Origin: JAWPMV01 sp038527215
Lineage (GTDB): Bacteria > Bacteroidota > Bacteroidia > J057
Length of the DNA stretch: 59,519 nucleotides
Reading direction: 5' to 3'
Assembly (NCBI GenBank): GCA_038527215.1
Contig: JBCBGC010000035.1
Location: forward strand, 1-59,519
Of the stretch, positions 35,886-44,732 are shown piece by piece; within the stretch, counting starts at the first letter, position 1; each line of letters starts with the position of its first letter. The position numbers and the translations under genes are program-made. Under the pieces are notes generated by a model that searched no databases, was not told the DNA's origin, and was given only the letters and a program-made list of their open reading frames with translations.

Positions 35886-36728
35886 CTATATTGCCATATT
35901 ATCAATCAGCCTGGTGTTTCCCAGGAAAGCAGCGATAAAACAACGAGGGGCTATCGCATCAGCTAACTGATCCAGTGGCTTTAAGCCTTGTGTTTCAAAC
36001 ACCTCAGCATAGTCTAATGTGACCAGCGGATAGTGTGTCAATTGGTCATGAATGTACGCCTGTATGTCGCTCACCCTTGAGAATTGATCACGATGGGTCC
36101 GAATATAGGTCAGGCAGTGCGAAAGAAAGAGGGCCTGGGACCGCTCCTCAATCGTGAGGTATCGGTTGCGCGAACTCATCGCGAGGCCATCTTCTTCCCG
36201 AATAATCGGGCAGCCCACAATCTCAACCGGAAAGTGCAATTCTTTGACCAATTGGCGCAGAATCGTCAGCTGTTGGAAGTCTTTTTCCCCAAAATATCCA
36301 TGCGTCGGCTGAGTAAGGTTAAATAAAATGCTCACAATTTGCATGACCCCGTCAAAGTGTCCCGGGCGTTTTGCACCACAAAGAATTTTGTCCAACCGGT
36401 CTAAGGTTAAGGCAATCTCAGTCCCTGCAGGATCATAGATTTCTTTCACCTCGGGCGCAAAAACCAGGTCAACGCCCATGTCCTCTAACAGGGCTAAATC
36501 TGCATCCAGCGTCCTGGGGTATCGGTCTAAATCCTCGTTTGGGCCAAACTGAGTGGGATTTACGAAAACCGTCGCAATGGTATGATCGTTTTCTGCCACC
36601 GATTTTTGAGCCAGGGAGGCGTGTCCGGCATGCAGCGCACCCATGGTGGGTACCAGGCCTACGCGGCCTTGATAACCTAAAGCTGCGCGAGCTTCGCGCA
36701 AAGGATAAATCTTCTGTAATACCTGCAT
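35886..36728 (-). CDS. panC: Pantothenate synthetase
   Basis: PanC joins pantoate and beta-alanine with ATP. 280 aa (E. coli about 283) from the ATG at 36728. The frame extends 41 codons to 36851, but that stretch is not conserved and covers the divergent promoter. Motifs: PTMGALHAGHASL (HIGH-type nucleotide loop), VFVNPTQFGPNEDLDRYPRT, FGEKDFQQLTILRQLV and the KMSKS-like MSSRNRYL. Divergent from the glycogen-synthase-like gene and followed by panD. Confidence 0.95.
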   Translation of the reverse strand: MQVLQKIYPLREARAALGYQGRVGLVPTMGALHAGHASLAQKSVAENDHTIATVFVNPTQFGPNEDLDRYPRTLDADLALLEDMGVDLVFAPEVKEIYDPAGTEIALTLDRLDKILCGAKRPGHFDGVMQIVSILFNLTQPTHGYFGEKDFQQLTILRQLVKELHFPVEIVGCPIIREEDGLAMSSRNRYLTIEERSQALFLSHCLTYIRTHRDQFSRVSDIQAYIHDQLTHYPLVTLDYAEVFETQGLKPLDQLADAIAPRCFIAAFLGNTRLIDNMAI

Positions 36729-36776
36729 GAAATAGGAAGGAAAGGATATAACCCGGCCAATATAAGGAATAGCAAA

Positions 36777-36807
36777 TTGTCTATACAAATATTTTTTCGT
36801 ATTTTTG
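36777..36807 (+). promoter_or_regulatory. Bacteroidota-type promoter for the glycogen-synthase-like gene
   Basis: TATTTTTG at 36800-36807 matches the -7 consensus TAnnTTTG, with TTG at 36777-36779 spaced 20 bases upstream as a -33 element. It lies about 70 bp before the ATG at 36876, in the 147-bp gap divergent from panC. Confidence 0.6.
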
Positions 36808-36875
36808 TAGCTGATTTTACGATCCCTGTAGCTTTTTAGTGGGATCGACAAACGTTCCTATCATTTTAGATTAAT

Positions 36876-37691
36876 ATGGATAAAAAGTTGAGAATCCTTT
36901 ATGTAACGTCGGAGATAGATCCGTTTCTCAAGATGAGTTCTGCTGCCGATTTAATTCGCTTATTACCCCAGAAGTTACAGGAAAAGGGTCATGAAATAAG
37001 GATATTCATGCCAAAATTTGGTGTGATCAATGAGCGAAGGAACAGGTTACATGAAGTGGTACGACTTTCAGGTATCAATATAAGAGTAGGAGGAGAAGAA
37101 AAGCCGCTCACCATCAAGGTTGCTTCCATCCCGAATGCCAAGCTGCAGGTTTACTTCCTCGACAATGAAGACTACTTCAAACGCAAGTCTGTTCTGACTG
37201 ACACGGACAATAACTTCCACAACGACAATGACGAGCGCTCCATTTTCTTCTGTAAAGGAGTAATCGAAACTGTACGTAAACTGGGATGGGGTCCTGACAT
37301 TATCCACTGTCACGACTGGATGACATCATTTATTCCTTTATATTTGCGCACAAATTATAAAGACGACCCGCTTTTTGATCGGACAAAAACGGTCTTTACT
37401 GTCTACAATAATGGTTTTGAGAGCGAGCTGGCTCAGAACTATCTCGACAAAGTGAGAGTAGACGGCATTGCAGACGAAAAGCTACACAACTATACCGGCA
37501 ACAATTACGTTGGGGTAATGAAAGGTGGCATCGCACTGTCCGATATAGCAACCAAAGGTCATCCCGAAATAGACGCCAATCTGGAAGCTTACCTGGAAGA
37601 AACCCAGTCTGAAAAAATCTATTTCGATACCAACGACAAGGAATCTTATGTGGAAGGGTATCATCAACTCTATTCGACTATCGCAAACTAA
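36876..37691 (+). CDS. Glycogen/starch synthase-like protein, N-terminal domain only
   Basis: 271 aa corresponding to the N-terminal Rossmann half (Glyco_transf_5) of GT5 synthases: RILYVTSEIDPFLKMSSAADLIRLLP, IRIFMPKFGVINERRNRLHEV and DIIHCHDWMTSFIPLYLR. Full GT5 enzymes run to about 480 aa; the C-terminal ADP-glucose-binding half is absent. The frame stops normally, so this is probably a natural single-domain form rather than damage. I recall such short forms next to panC, DUF4270 and glmS in other Bacteroidota. Catalysis is doubtful; role unknown. Confidence 0.8.
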   Translation: MDKKLRILYVTSEIDPFLKMSSAADLIRLLPQKLQEKGHEIRIFMPKFGVINERRNRLHEVVRLSGINIRVGGEEKPLTIKVASIPNAKLQVYFLDNEDYFKRKSVLTDTDNNFHNDNDERSIFFCKGVIETVRKLGWGPDIIHCHDWMTSFIPLYLRTNYKDDPLFDRTKTVFTVYNNGFESELAQNYLDKVRVDGIADEKLHNYTGNNYVGVMKGGIALSDIATKGHPEIDANLEAYLEETQSEKIYFDTNDKESYVEGYHQLYSTIAN

Positions 37692-37713
37692 TTTCAGTTT
37701 GAACATATCTAAT

Positions 37714-39030
37714 ATGAAGTGGCTGTCATGCTTTGTCCTGGCAGCCACCCTTTTTTTTTCCTGTAAGCAGGACCCGATAGGCACAGGCGGAGAGGTCATT
37801 CCTCCCGAAGACCTCATCGGATTCAATGTGACCGATACGGTTACTATCCAGTACGAAACCGTAGCATTTGACACCACGGACACCTATCTGGCGGCTCGCC
37901 AACTGTTTGGCAACTATATCGATCCTCAGTTTGGGCGGATCAGCGCCACGACTTACACCCAATTCCTTTCCCGGATTGGTCTGAATTTCGGGGATACCGC
38001 TGACCTTCGCTTTGATTCGTTAGTGCTCAACCTGGTGATCGATGGGGTATATGGCCGTAGCGATCAGCCTCAAACCGTCAGGGTCCTGGAATTAGCAGAA
38101 TCCCTGCCGGAGGAACGCTACGTGGCTGATGCTACCATCGGCTTACAAACCAAGGGAGAGAACCTGGCCCTCGGTCAGACCATCCTATATCCCGAAGGCA
38201 GTTCCACCGCCCTGGTGTATCGGATTAGGTTGAATGATGAATTTGGGAAGCGCTTGCTCTTTGCTCCTGCCGACAGCCTGGAGGAAAACGATGCCTTCAA
38301 CGAATTTTTCAAAGGCTTTGCCATTTCAACCGAACCGGTCATTTATTATACCCGGGAGCCCGGAGCTGTTTATTCCTTTTTCGCGTCCAGTTCCAGTTCT
38401 TTCCTGAACCTATATTATCGAGAGAAAGATTCCACCGGAACCTTTGTCGCTTCAGAGGAACCCGAACCTTTCTTGATTAACTCCACCACCCCCCGCTACA
38501 CCCAGATCGAAAAGACTGAGTTTGAAGACAAGCTCATCGCCTTCGAATTTCCTGATCCAGATGTAGCCAATCAATTCGAATTCATCCAGGCGGGTACTTC
38601 CCTGCGCAACTTTGTCAAGCTTCCGCATATCCAGGACTTCGACACTGTAGCCGTCAGCCAGGCCCTCCTCAACCTCAAGTTGGATCCCCAATATATGGGC
38701 AGCAACCAGCGCTTTAATCCTCCCATCGAATTAATCGCGGTGCTGGCAGATGAGACAGGCGGATTGCAACGAGATGAAAATGGAGCCCTGGTAGCAGTGG
38801 AGCCGGGCAATTCTTCCGCCATTTATGGTATCAATGACAGTTCCTTTAGCTATAACCTGGTGTTGACCCAGTATGTACAGTCCCTGATCATGAAGCGAGA
38901 GGAAAACTATGGTTTTTATCTCATCCCCCGGAATGAAAGCTTTAGTTTAAATCGGGGCGTTTTTGGAGGAACCGAGCATCCTACCCTTAAACCAAGTCTG
39001 AGGCTGGTCTACAGTACTCTTCCAAAATAG
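37714..39030 (+). CDS. DUF4270 lipoprotein
   Basis: 438 aa from the ATG at 37714, which gives a lipoprotein signal (KWLSCFVLAATLFFSC, lipobox LFFSC). The frame runs back to 37648 inside the previous gene. The body is beta-rich and matches DUF4270: VIPPEDLIGFNVTDTVTI, a repeating DSLVLNL pattern and the tail HPTLKPSLRLVYS. Function unknown; family members are Bacteroidota envelope lipoproteins. It starts 22 bp after the glycogen-synthase-like gene, so both are probably cotranscribed. Confidence 0.85.
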   Translation: MKWLSCFVLAATLFFSCKQDPIGTGGEVIPPEDLIGFNVTDTVTIQYETVAFDTTDTYLAARQLFGNYIDPQFGRISATTYTQFLSRIGLNFGDTADLRFDSLVLNLVIDGVYGRSDQPQTVRVLELAESLPEERYVADATIGLQTKGENLALGQTILYPEGSSTALVYRIRLNDEFGKRLLFAPADSLEENDAFNEFFKGFAISTEPVIYYTREPGAVYSFFASSSSSFLNLYYREKDSTGTFVASEEPEPFLINSTTPRYTQIEKTEFEDKLIAFEFPDPDVANQFEFIQAGTSLRNFVKLPHIQDFDTVAVSQALLNLKLDPQYMGSNQRFNPPIELIAVLADETGGLQRDENGALVAVEPGNSSAIYGINDSSFSYNLVLTQYVQSLIMKREENYGFYLIPRNESFSLNRGVFGGTEHPTLKPSLRLVYSTLPK

Positions 39031-39054
39031 AATATTTTTCTAGCTGATAATTCC

Positions 39055-39087
39055 GAAGCCCCGTTTAGCTAGCATAAACGGGGCTTC
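39055..39087. terminator. Stem-loop between DUF4270 and glmS genes
   Basis: GAAGCCCCGTTTA (39055-39067) and TAAACGGGGCTTC (39075-39087) form a perfect 13-bp stem with a 7-base loop. No T-run follows. A terminator is the likeliest role, 25 bp after the DUF4270 stop. Confidence 0.65.
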
Positions 39088-39257
39088 GCGCTGGTATGCA
39101 ATCCATTGGGTTAAATTGATTTGGAACGAAGGAATATCTTTTCCGATATTTCCGCAAATTATTCGTACCTGCTAGTAGTTTTTTACATCGTATGCTTTCC
39201 ACACCCAAACCAAATTTGAAGGTGGTGGATTTTTTTTTGACTCAACATTAATCTCAC

Positions 39258-41090
39258 ATGTGCGGAATTGTCGGTTACATTGGACATCGCGAGGCTCTTC
39301 CTATTCTACTTGGAGGCTTAAAACGATTAGAATATCGGGGATATGACTCAGCAGGAGTTGCTATTCTGAATGGGGATATCTCTATCTATAAAAAACAGGG
39401 AAAAGTCGCGGAGCTTGAATCTCATATTAATGGAGATCCTTTGCATGGAACTACCGGTATGGGACATACCCGTTGGGCTACCCACGGAGCCCCCAGCGAC
39501 CTCAATGCTCACCCTCACCGTTCTCAATCAGGTAAATTTGCCCTGATCCATAATGGTATTATTGAGAACTATTCTGTCCTGAGAAACCGTCTGAAGGAAG
39601 AGGGTTTTGAGTTTAAAAGTGAGACAGATACCGAAATATTGGTTCAGCTCATTGACTACATTTACCACTCCACCGAAGTAAGTGCAGAAGAAGCTGTCCG
39701 TCTGGCCCTCAACGAAGTGGTGGGCGCATATGGGATCATCGTGATTTGTCAGGACGAGCCCCGCAAGCTGATTGTAGCCCGGAAAAGTAGCCCCATCGTG
39801 ATCGGCATTGGAGAAAATGAATACATCGTCGCTTCTGACGCTATGCCGATCGTCGCTTATACCAAGGACGTGATCTATCTGAATGATAGTGAAATGGCCA
39901 TTCTAACCGACGATGGCCACGTCATCAAAACCATTGAAAACGTCATCCGCAATCCGTTGACCACCCGCGTAGAGATGGAGTTGGAGCAATTGGAAAAAGG
40001 CGGATACGATTACTTCATGCTCAAAGAAATCTTTGAGCAACCCAAGTCCATCGCCGATAGTATGCGGGGCCGCCTCAATCCTGCTGACAACTCCGTGGTC
40101 CTGGGTGGACTGGTCGATGTAAAAGCCCAACTGGCGCAGGCACGACGTTTTATCCTGGTAGCCTGTGGAACCAGCTGGCATGCAGGCCTGGTAGGGGAGT
40201 ATCTGTTTGAAGAATTTGCACGCGTTCCGGTAGAAGTAGAATATGCTTCAGAGTTTCGCTATCGAAATCCCGTCATCCAGGAAGATGATGTAGTCATCGC
40301 TATCAGCCAGTCTGGGGAGACCGCCGACACCCTGGCCGCGGTCCAGATCGCCAAAGAAAGAGGTGCGCTGGTCCTTGGGGTAGTAAATGCCGTAGGCTCG
40401 ACCATTTCCCGGGAAACCCACGCGGGGGTGTACATTCACGCAGGGCCGGAAATTGGGGTAGCTTCTACCAAGGCTTTTACTTCCCAGGTAACCGTACTCT
40501 CGCTGATCGCCCTGTATATCGCTGAGCTGAAGTGGAAAAAATCTCATAAGAGCAAGGAGATCATTCGCGAAATTCTGCAAATCCCGCAGAAGGTACGCAA
40601 CATCCTCGCCATCAATGATCAGATCATTGAGATCGCCGACACCTTCAAAGATGCCGCTAACTTCCTCTATCTGGGACGTGGGTACAACTTCCCCGTAGCC
40701 CTGGAAGGCGCGTTAAAACTAAAGGAGATTTCCTATATCCACGCGGAAGGCTATCCTGCTGCAGAGATGAAACACGGCCCGATCGCCCTGATCGATGAGA
40801 ACATGCCCGTAGTGTTCATCGCTACCAAAGACGAATCCTACGAAAAGATTGTCAGCAATATTGAAGAGGTTGTATCACGAAAAGGGCGGGTCATCGCCAT
40901 TGTCAGCGAAGGGGATACGCGCCTGCGGGAACTCTCGGATTTTGTCATCGAGATTCCTCAGACCAGTGACTCCATCATGCCGCTCCTTTCGGTCGTTCCG
41001 CTTCAACTGCTGTCCTACCACATCGCGGTCATGCGCGGTTGTGATGTGGACCAGCCCCGAAACCTGGCCAAGTCTGTGACCGTGGAGTAA
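39258..41090 (+). CDS. glmS: Glutamine-fructose-6-phosphate aminotransferase (isomerizing)
   Basis: GlmS makes glucosamine-6-phosphate from fructose-6-phosphate and glutamine, the entry to peptidoglycan and lipid A sugars. 610 aa. The N-terminal glutaminase has the nucleophile Cys after Met (MCGIVGYIGHREALP), RLEYRGYDSAG and GHTRWATHG. Two SIS domains bind sugar phosphate (CGTSWHAGLVGEYLFEE, ISQSGETADTLAA). The C-terminus PRNLAKSVTVE is typical. ATG start. No glmS ribozyme is seen in the 227-bp leader. Confidence 0.97.
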   Translation: MCGIVGYIGHREALPILLGGLKRLEYRGYDSAGVAILNGDISIYKKQGKVAELESHINGDPLHGTTGMGHTRWATHGAPSDLNAHPHRSQSGKFALIHNGIIENYSVLRNRLKEEGFEFKSETDTEILVQLIDYIYHSTEVSAEEAVRLALNEVVGAYGIIVICQDEPRKLIVARKSSPIVIGIGENEYIVASDAMPIVAYTKDVIYLNDSEMAILTDDGHVIKTIENVIRNPLTTRVEMELEQLEKGGYDYFMLKEIFEQPKSIADSMRGRLNPADNSVVLGGLVDVKAQLAQARRFILVACGTSWHAGLVGEYLFEEFARVPVEVEYASEFRYRNPVIQEDDVVIAISQSGETADTLAAVQIAKERGALVLGVVNAVGSTISRETHAGVYIHAGPEIGVASTKAFTSQVTVLSLIALYIAELKWKKSHKSKEIIREILQIPQKVRNILAINDQIIEIADTFKDAANFLYLGRGYNFPVALEGALKLKEISYIHAEGYPAAEMKHGPIALIDENMPVVFIATKDESYEKIVSNIEEVVSRKGRVIAIVSEGDTRLRELSDFVIEIPQTSDSIMPLLSVVPLQLLSYHIAVMRGCDVDQPRNLAKSVTVE

Positions 41091-41144
41091 ACACGGCCTT
41101 TGGCATACTTTGTGATTCTTTGTCTTTTCCTGGAACCCCATGTT

Positions 41145-41184
41145 ACCTGACTTCTTTCTGGCTGGTGCCTAAAGGAAGTCAGGT
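41145..41184. other. Stem-loop between glmS and the GINT1-like gene
   Basis: ACCTGACTTC (41145-41154) pairs with GAAGTCAGGT (41175-41184) across a 20-base loop, with no T-run. It ends 18 bp before the next start codon. It could be a weak terminator or a leader structure. Confidence 0.45.
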
Positions 41185-41202
41185 GCCCTAAACAAGAGAA
41201 AT

Positions 41203-42849
41203 ATGACAAGGATTGGCCTTTTGGTCCAAGAGTTTGCTTTCGATTACCACCAGTACCACCTCATCAAAGAAATCCTGAGCTGGGAGGAGGTAGAAATCTT
41301 TTTTCTACATACTCCAACCGCTTCCAATGCCCGCTTTTCGCACCAATTAGACCAGGTAACTCCAGGCGGACTCAATCCCAAAGTATTTGGCTTGCAGCTG
41401 AAACTGGAGGACATCATGGTCAAAAAAGCCTTTCACGGAGGGGAAAAGCTGGCAGCCTTTTCCTTAGAAAAGCCTCAGAACAGTCAGACCATCAGTCTGG
41501 CGGTCTCTCATGACCAGGCAGGGAGATTGTTGATTGGGGAGGAGGAATTGGAAAAAATCCGCGACCTGGAGTTAGACCTGATGGTCCGGCTCAATACCGC
41601 GGGGAATATCGGAGGGAAGCTGCCTGAAGCAGCCAAATATGGCATCATCTCTTTGCATTTTGGGGAACCAGGCGCTGAGGTACAAGGCCCTCCTGGATTC
41701 TGGGAACTCAACCGACGCAGCCCGTCTACCCCCTTTAGCATCCAATTACACCATCAGGTAGGGGAACAGCGCACCATTCTCCTACGCGGGGAAGTGCCCA
41801 ATAAATACATCTATCTGCAAAATAAAATCGCCCTGCAGGACGAGAGCTATCTGTATTTCACCCACTTCATCCGCAAGATTGTCATCGGGGAGCCCCTCGA
41901 AAGTCAGGGAGAAGCGACCATTTCCACCCAGCAACTCAAGGTCCCCAATCTATTTCAGATCATTGGGTATCAACTCAAAACGGCAGGCTTCCTGGGGAAA
42001 CTGGCCCTGGACCGAGCGGTCCTTAAGAAAAGCCCCATTTGGATTGTCGGCTTTGCGCATAAGCCTTACGAGCAGTTTGAGCCTGCCAAAAGCATCGTGA
42101 TTCCCAATCCAAGTAAGCGCTTTCTGGCTGATCCTTTTGTCATCAAAAAAGAGGGTAGAAACATTCTCTTCGTTGAGGATTACTACTGGGATAAGCTCAA
42201 AGGTGTCATCACGGCCATTGAGCTAAAAGGAGATCAGTATGAAATCCTTGGGACGGTCATTGAGGAAGACTTCCACATGTCTTATCCCTTCATGTTCCAC
42301 TATAATGACGAGTTGTACATGGTTCCTGAATGCCATCAGACCCAGTCTGTTCGCCTCTACAAGTGTGTGGATTTCCCGATGAAATGGGAGTTCCAAAAGG
42401 TCTTGATGCCCAACCTCAATACCGTCGACACCAATATTTTCCAGCATAATGGTTACTGGTGGCTCCTGACCAATGCGAATCCTTCCTCAGACTCCTATGA
42501 CTATTCATCCCAGTTGCATGTGTTCTACACCCCGGATGATCCGATCAATGGAGAATGGATTCCTCACCCTCAGAATCCGGTTGTCTATGCCAACCGCGGA
42601 AGGAACGGAGGATTTTATCGGACTGAAGAGGGGGAGATTTTCCGCATGTCCCAGAAGTACGGTTTTAACTTTTATGGAAAATCTATCCACATTTCAAAAA
42701 TAATTGACCTCGATCCGGAGCGGTATTCCGAAGAAAGCGTAGGGGAAATTCAGCCGGATTTTTTCAAAAAAATTCAAGGAACCCACCATTTAAATGCGAA
42801 TGATGAATACACAGTATTCGATTTCGTGAAAGTCGATAAAATCAAGTAA
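41203..42849 (+). CDS. Formyltransferase-like plus GINT1 N-terminal-like five-bladed propeller protein
   Basis: 548 aa, cytosolic by sequence. Residues about 1-230 resemble sugar/methionyl-tRNA formyltransferases (DLMVRLNTAGNIGGKLPEA then IISLHFGEPGAEVQGPPGFWEL). The His is kept, but the following Asp region is replaced by HHQVGEQRT, so activity is uncertain. Residues about 275-545 form a GH43-like five-bladed propeller of the glucosamine inositolphosphorylceramide transferase N-terminal type (FLADPFVIKKEGRNILFVEDYY, SYPFMFHYNDELYMVPECHQ, VDTNIFQHNGYWWLLTN). The family link is from memory of the motifs. It sits 113 bp after glmS, suggesting amino-sugar or glycolipid modification. Confidence 0.65.
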   Translation: MTRIGLLVQEFAFDYHQYHLIKEILSWEEVEIFFLHTPTASNARFSHQLDQVTPGGLNPKVFGLQLKLEDIMVKKAFHGGEKLAAFSLEKPQNSQTISLAVSHDQAGRLLIGEEELEKIRDLELDLMVRLNTAGNIGGKLPEAAKYGIISLHFGEPGAEVQGPPGFWELNRRSPSTPFSIQLHHQVGEQRTILLRGEVPNKYIYLQNKIALQDESYLYFTHFIRKIVIGEPLESQGEATISTQQLKVPNLFQIIGYQLKTAGFLGKLALDRAVLKKSPIWIVGFAHKPYEQFEPAKSIVIPNPSKRFLADPFVIKKEGRNILFVEDYYWDKLKGVITAIELKGDQYEILGTVIEEDFHMSYPFMFHYNDELYMVPECHQTQSVRLYKCVDFPMKWEFQKVLMPNLNTVDTNIFQHNGYWWLLTNANPSSDSYDYSSQLHVFYTPDDPINGEWIPHPQNPVVYANRGRNGGFYRTEEGEIFRMSQKYGFNFYGKSIHISKIIDLDPERYSEESVGEIQPDFFKKIQGTHHLNANDEYTVFDFVKVDKIK

Positions 42850-42971
42850 TAACAGCATCATGCCTGGCAGACCTTAGGGCAGGGAAAGGGCATTTCTTTC
42901 GCTGCCCGGAGGTTTGATTTTACCCTCAAAAAATCAAATATTACGACTTGATTGCGTAATGAATAGCCAGT

Positions 42972-43949
42972 ATGAAGCGGGAAAAGGATTCCTTCACGCC
43001 TAAAGTTCTTGTCATAGGGGCCCTTGGTCAGATCGGCCAGGAATTATTGCTTGCCCTCCGGGACCGTTATGGGCAGGACGCGGTGATCGGTTCGGATATT
43101 CGGGTAACGGATGAGGCTCCTGCGCCCTTCATCAGCCTGGATGTAATGAACCGGAAAAAGCTGTTCGAAGTGATCGAGCAGCACCAGATTAATACCTTAT
43201 ACAACCTCGCGGCAATCCTATCTGCCAAGGGAGAGCAAAACCCGGAATTTGCCTGGAAGCTTAATATGGAAGGCCTGCTCAATTCCCTGGAAGCGGCCCG
43301 CCATACCTGCCTGGAAAAAATATTCTGGCCGAGCTCTATCGCCGTTTTTGGTCCCAATTCCGACAAAAACCAGACTCCGCAGCTCGGGATCATGGATCCT
43401 ACCACGGTCTATGGCATCAGCAAACTGGCTGGAGAACGTTGGTGCGACTACTATTCAGAGAAATACGACGTCGATGTGCGCAGCTTGCGCTATCCCGGTT
43501 TGATTGGTTATACCTCCATGCCGGGAGGCGGGACCACGGACTATGCCGTAGAAATCTTCCACGAGGCCCTGCAAAAAGGAACTTACGAATGCTTCCTCAG
43601 TGCAGATACCCCGCTGCCCATGATGTTCATGCCGGATGCGATCAAGGCGACTATTCAGATTATGGAGGCCCCGGCTGAATCCATTCGCATTCGCTCTTCC
43701 TATAATCTGGGAGGGATCAGCTTTACCCCTGCCGAACTGGTGGTAGCTATCCAGCAGCATCTCCCGACTTTCCAATGTTCCTATGCGCCAGACTTTCGGC
43801 AGGCCATCGCTGACAGTTGGCCGGGAAGCATTGATGACTCAGCCGCCAGTGAGGATTGGAACTGGCAGGCAGATTATGACCTGAATGCGATGACGGAAGA
43901 AATGCTTATGCAATTGAGCGCCCATTATGCTTCGGTTCCCCAACCTTAA
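42972..43949 (+). CDS. L-threonine 3-dehydrogenase, short-chain (epimerase-like) type
   Basis: 325 aa. It is an extended SDR with N-terminal VIGALGQIGQELLLAL for NAD+, SSIAVFGPNSD, catalytic YGISK, and the region specific to SDR-type threonine dehydrogenases: RYPGLIGYTSMPGGGTTDYA, FLSADTPLPMMFMPDAIKAT, YAPDFRQAIADSWPGSIDDS. It oxidises L-threonine to 2-amino-3-ketobutyrate, which Kbl cleaves to glycine and acetyl-CoA. No kbl is in the window. gcvT 9 kb away also handles glycine. ATG start; 4-bp convergent overlap with the HAD gene. Confidence 0.9.
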   Translation: MKREKDSFTPKVLVIGALGQIGQELLLALRDRYGQDAVIGSDIRVTDEAPAPFISLDVMNRKKLFEVIEQHQINTLYNLAAILSAKGEQNPEFAWKLNMEGLLNSLEAARHTCLEKIFWPSSIAVFGPNSDKNQTPQLGIMDPTTVYGISKLAGERWCDYYSEKYDVDVRSLRYPGLIGYTSMPGGGTTDYAVEIFHEALQKGTYECFLSADTPLPMMFMPDAIKATIQIMEAPAESIRIRSSYNLGGISFTPAELVVAIQQHLPTFQCSYAPDFRQAIADSWPGSIDDSAASEDWNWQADYDLNAMTEEMLMQLSAHYASVPQP

Positions 43950-44572
43950 GCCAACAGCTCCAGCAATTCAGCGGGCGTTTGAATCAAATGGCTGGGATTC
44001 CCCGTCCGCAATAATTCCTCAGAATTAAAGCCCCAGGTAACGGCAATAGATTCAATCCCCACTTTTCGGGCCGCATCCACGTCGCGGATTTCATCCCCGA
44101 TCATTACCACTTCTTCTTCTTTCAGCTCATGATGTCGGAGAATCTGACGAATCACCCGTGATTTCCCGAAGATATGGTCAGGCGCATGAATGAATTCGAA
44201 ACCGGGAATTTCATGATCCTGCAGGAAGGAGTTTACCCCTTCGGAGGTATTGGAAGTCAGGATGCCCATGCGATATCCCCTTTCCTGTAACGCAGCCAGA
44301 ATTTCAGGCATGCCATGGATAGGATGTACCTGCTTGAGATGTTGTTTGAACTTGAGGCGGGCCCGATGGACAAATAAAGGCAGTTGGAACCAGCTCAGTC
44401 CGGACATTTTCATCAACTCAGGAACACTTTTATGCTTGAGCTCCATGAATTGGGTACGACTGACGTTTGGCAGGTTGAATTCCCCGCCAATCTCATTAAT
44501 GATTTGCAGGGCCACCACCAGCGTATCGGCAATGGTTCCATCAAAATCAAAAATGAGGAGGCGCTTTTTCAT
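43946..44572 (-). CDS. HAD-superfamily phosphatase (phosphoglycolate phosphatase-like)
   Basis: 208 aa from the ATG at 44572; a TTG three codons upstream is the alternative. HAD motifs are complete: motif I FDFDGTIADT, motif II LTSNTSEG, motif III Lys in FGKSRVIRQIL, motif IV MIGDEIRDVDAARKVG. An alpha-helical cap lies between I and II. Substrate is probably a small phosphomonoester; phosphoglycolate or pyrophosphate are common for this type. Cytosolic, single gene. Confidence 0.87.
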   Translation of the reverse strand: MKKRLLIFDFDGTIADTLVVALQIINEIGGEFNLPNVSRTQFMELKHKSVPELMKMSGLSWFQLPLFVHRARLKFKQHLKQVHPIHGMPEILAALQERGYRMGILTSNTSEGVNSFLQDHEIPGFEFIHAPDHIFGKSRVIRQILRHHELKEEEVVMIGDEIRDVDAARKVGIESIAVTWGFNSEELLRTGNPSHLIQTPAELLELLA

Positions 44573-44732
44573 CTCAGTCAATCGAATTTCGGAATATCTT
44601 ATTTTTTACGTAAAAAATAACCCGAGTGGTCCAGCAAAACTCAGGAAAATTCTCTCAAGGGCAGAACTTTCTTGGCCTTGTGTGTATTCTATGTAAGATT
44701 TTAGCCATCTTTATTGCCTAATTTCCTTGCCC

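Noticed and set aside
36729..36851. N-terminal extension of panC
   Set aside because: PanC proteins begin near the MQVLQ start at 36728; the extension covers the divergent promoter.
39088..39257. glmS ribozyme or riboswitch in the glmS leader
   Set aside because: No matching conserved core could be seen, and that ribozyme is mainly a Firmicutes feature.
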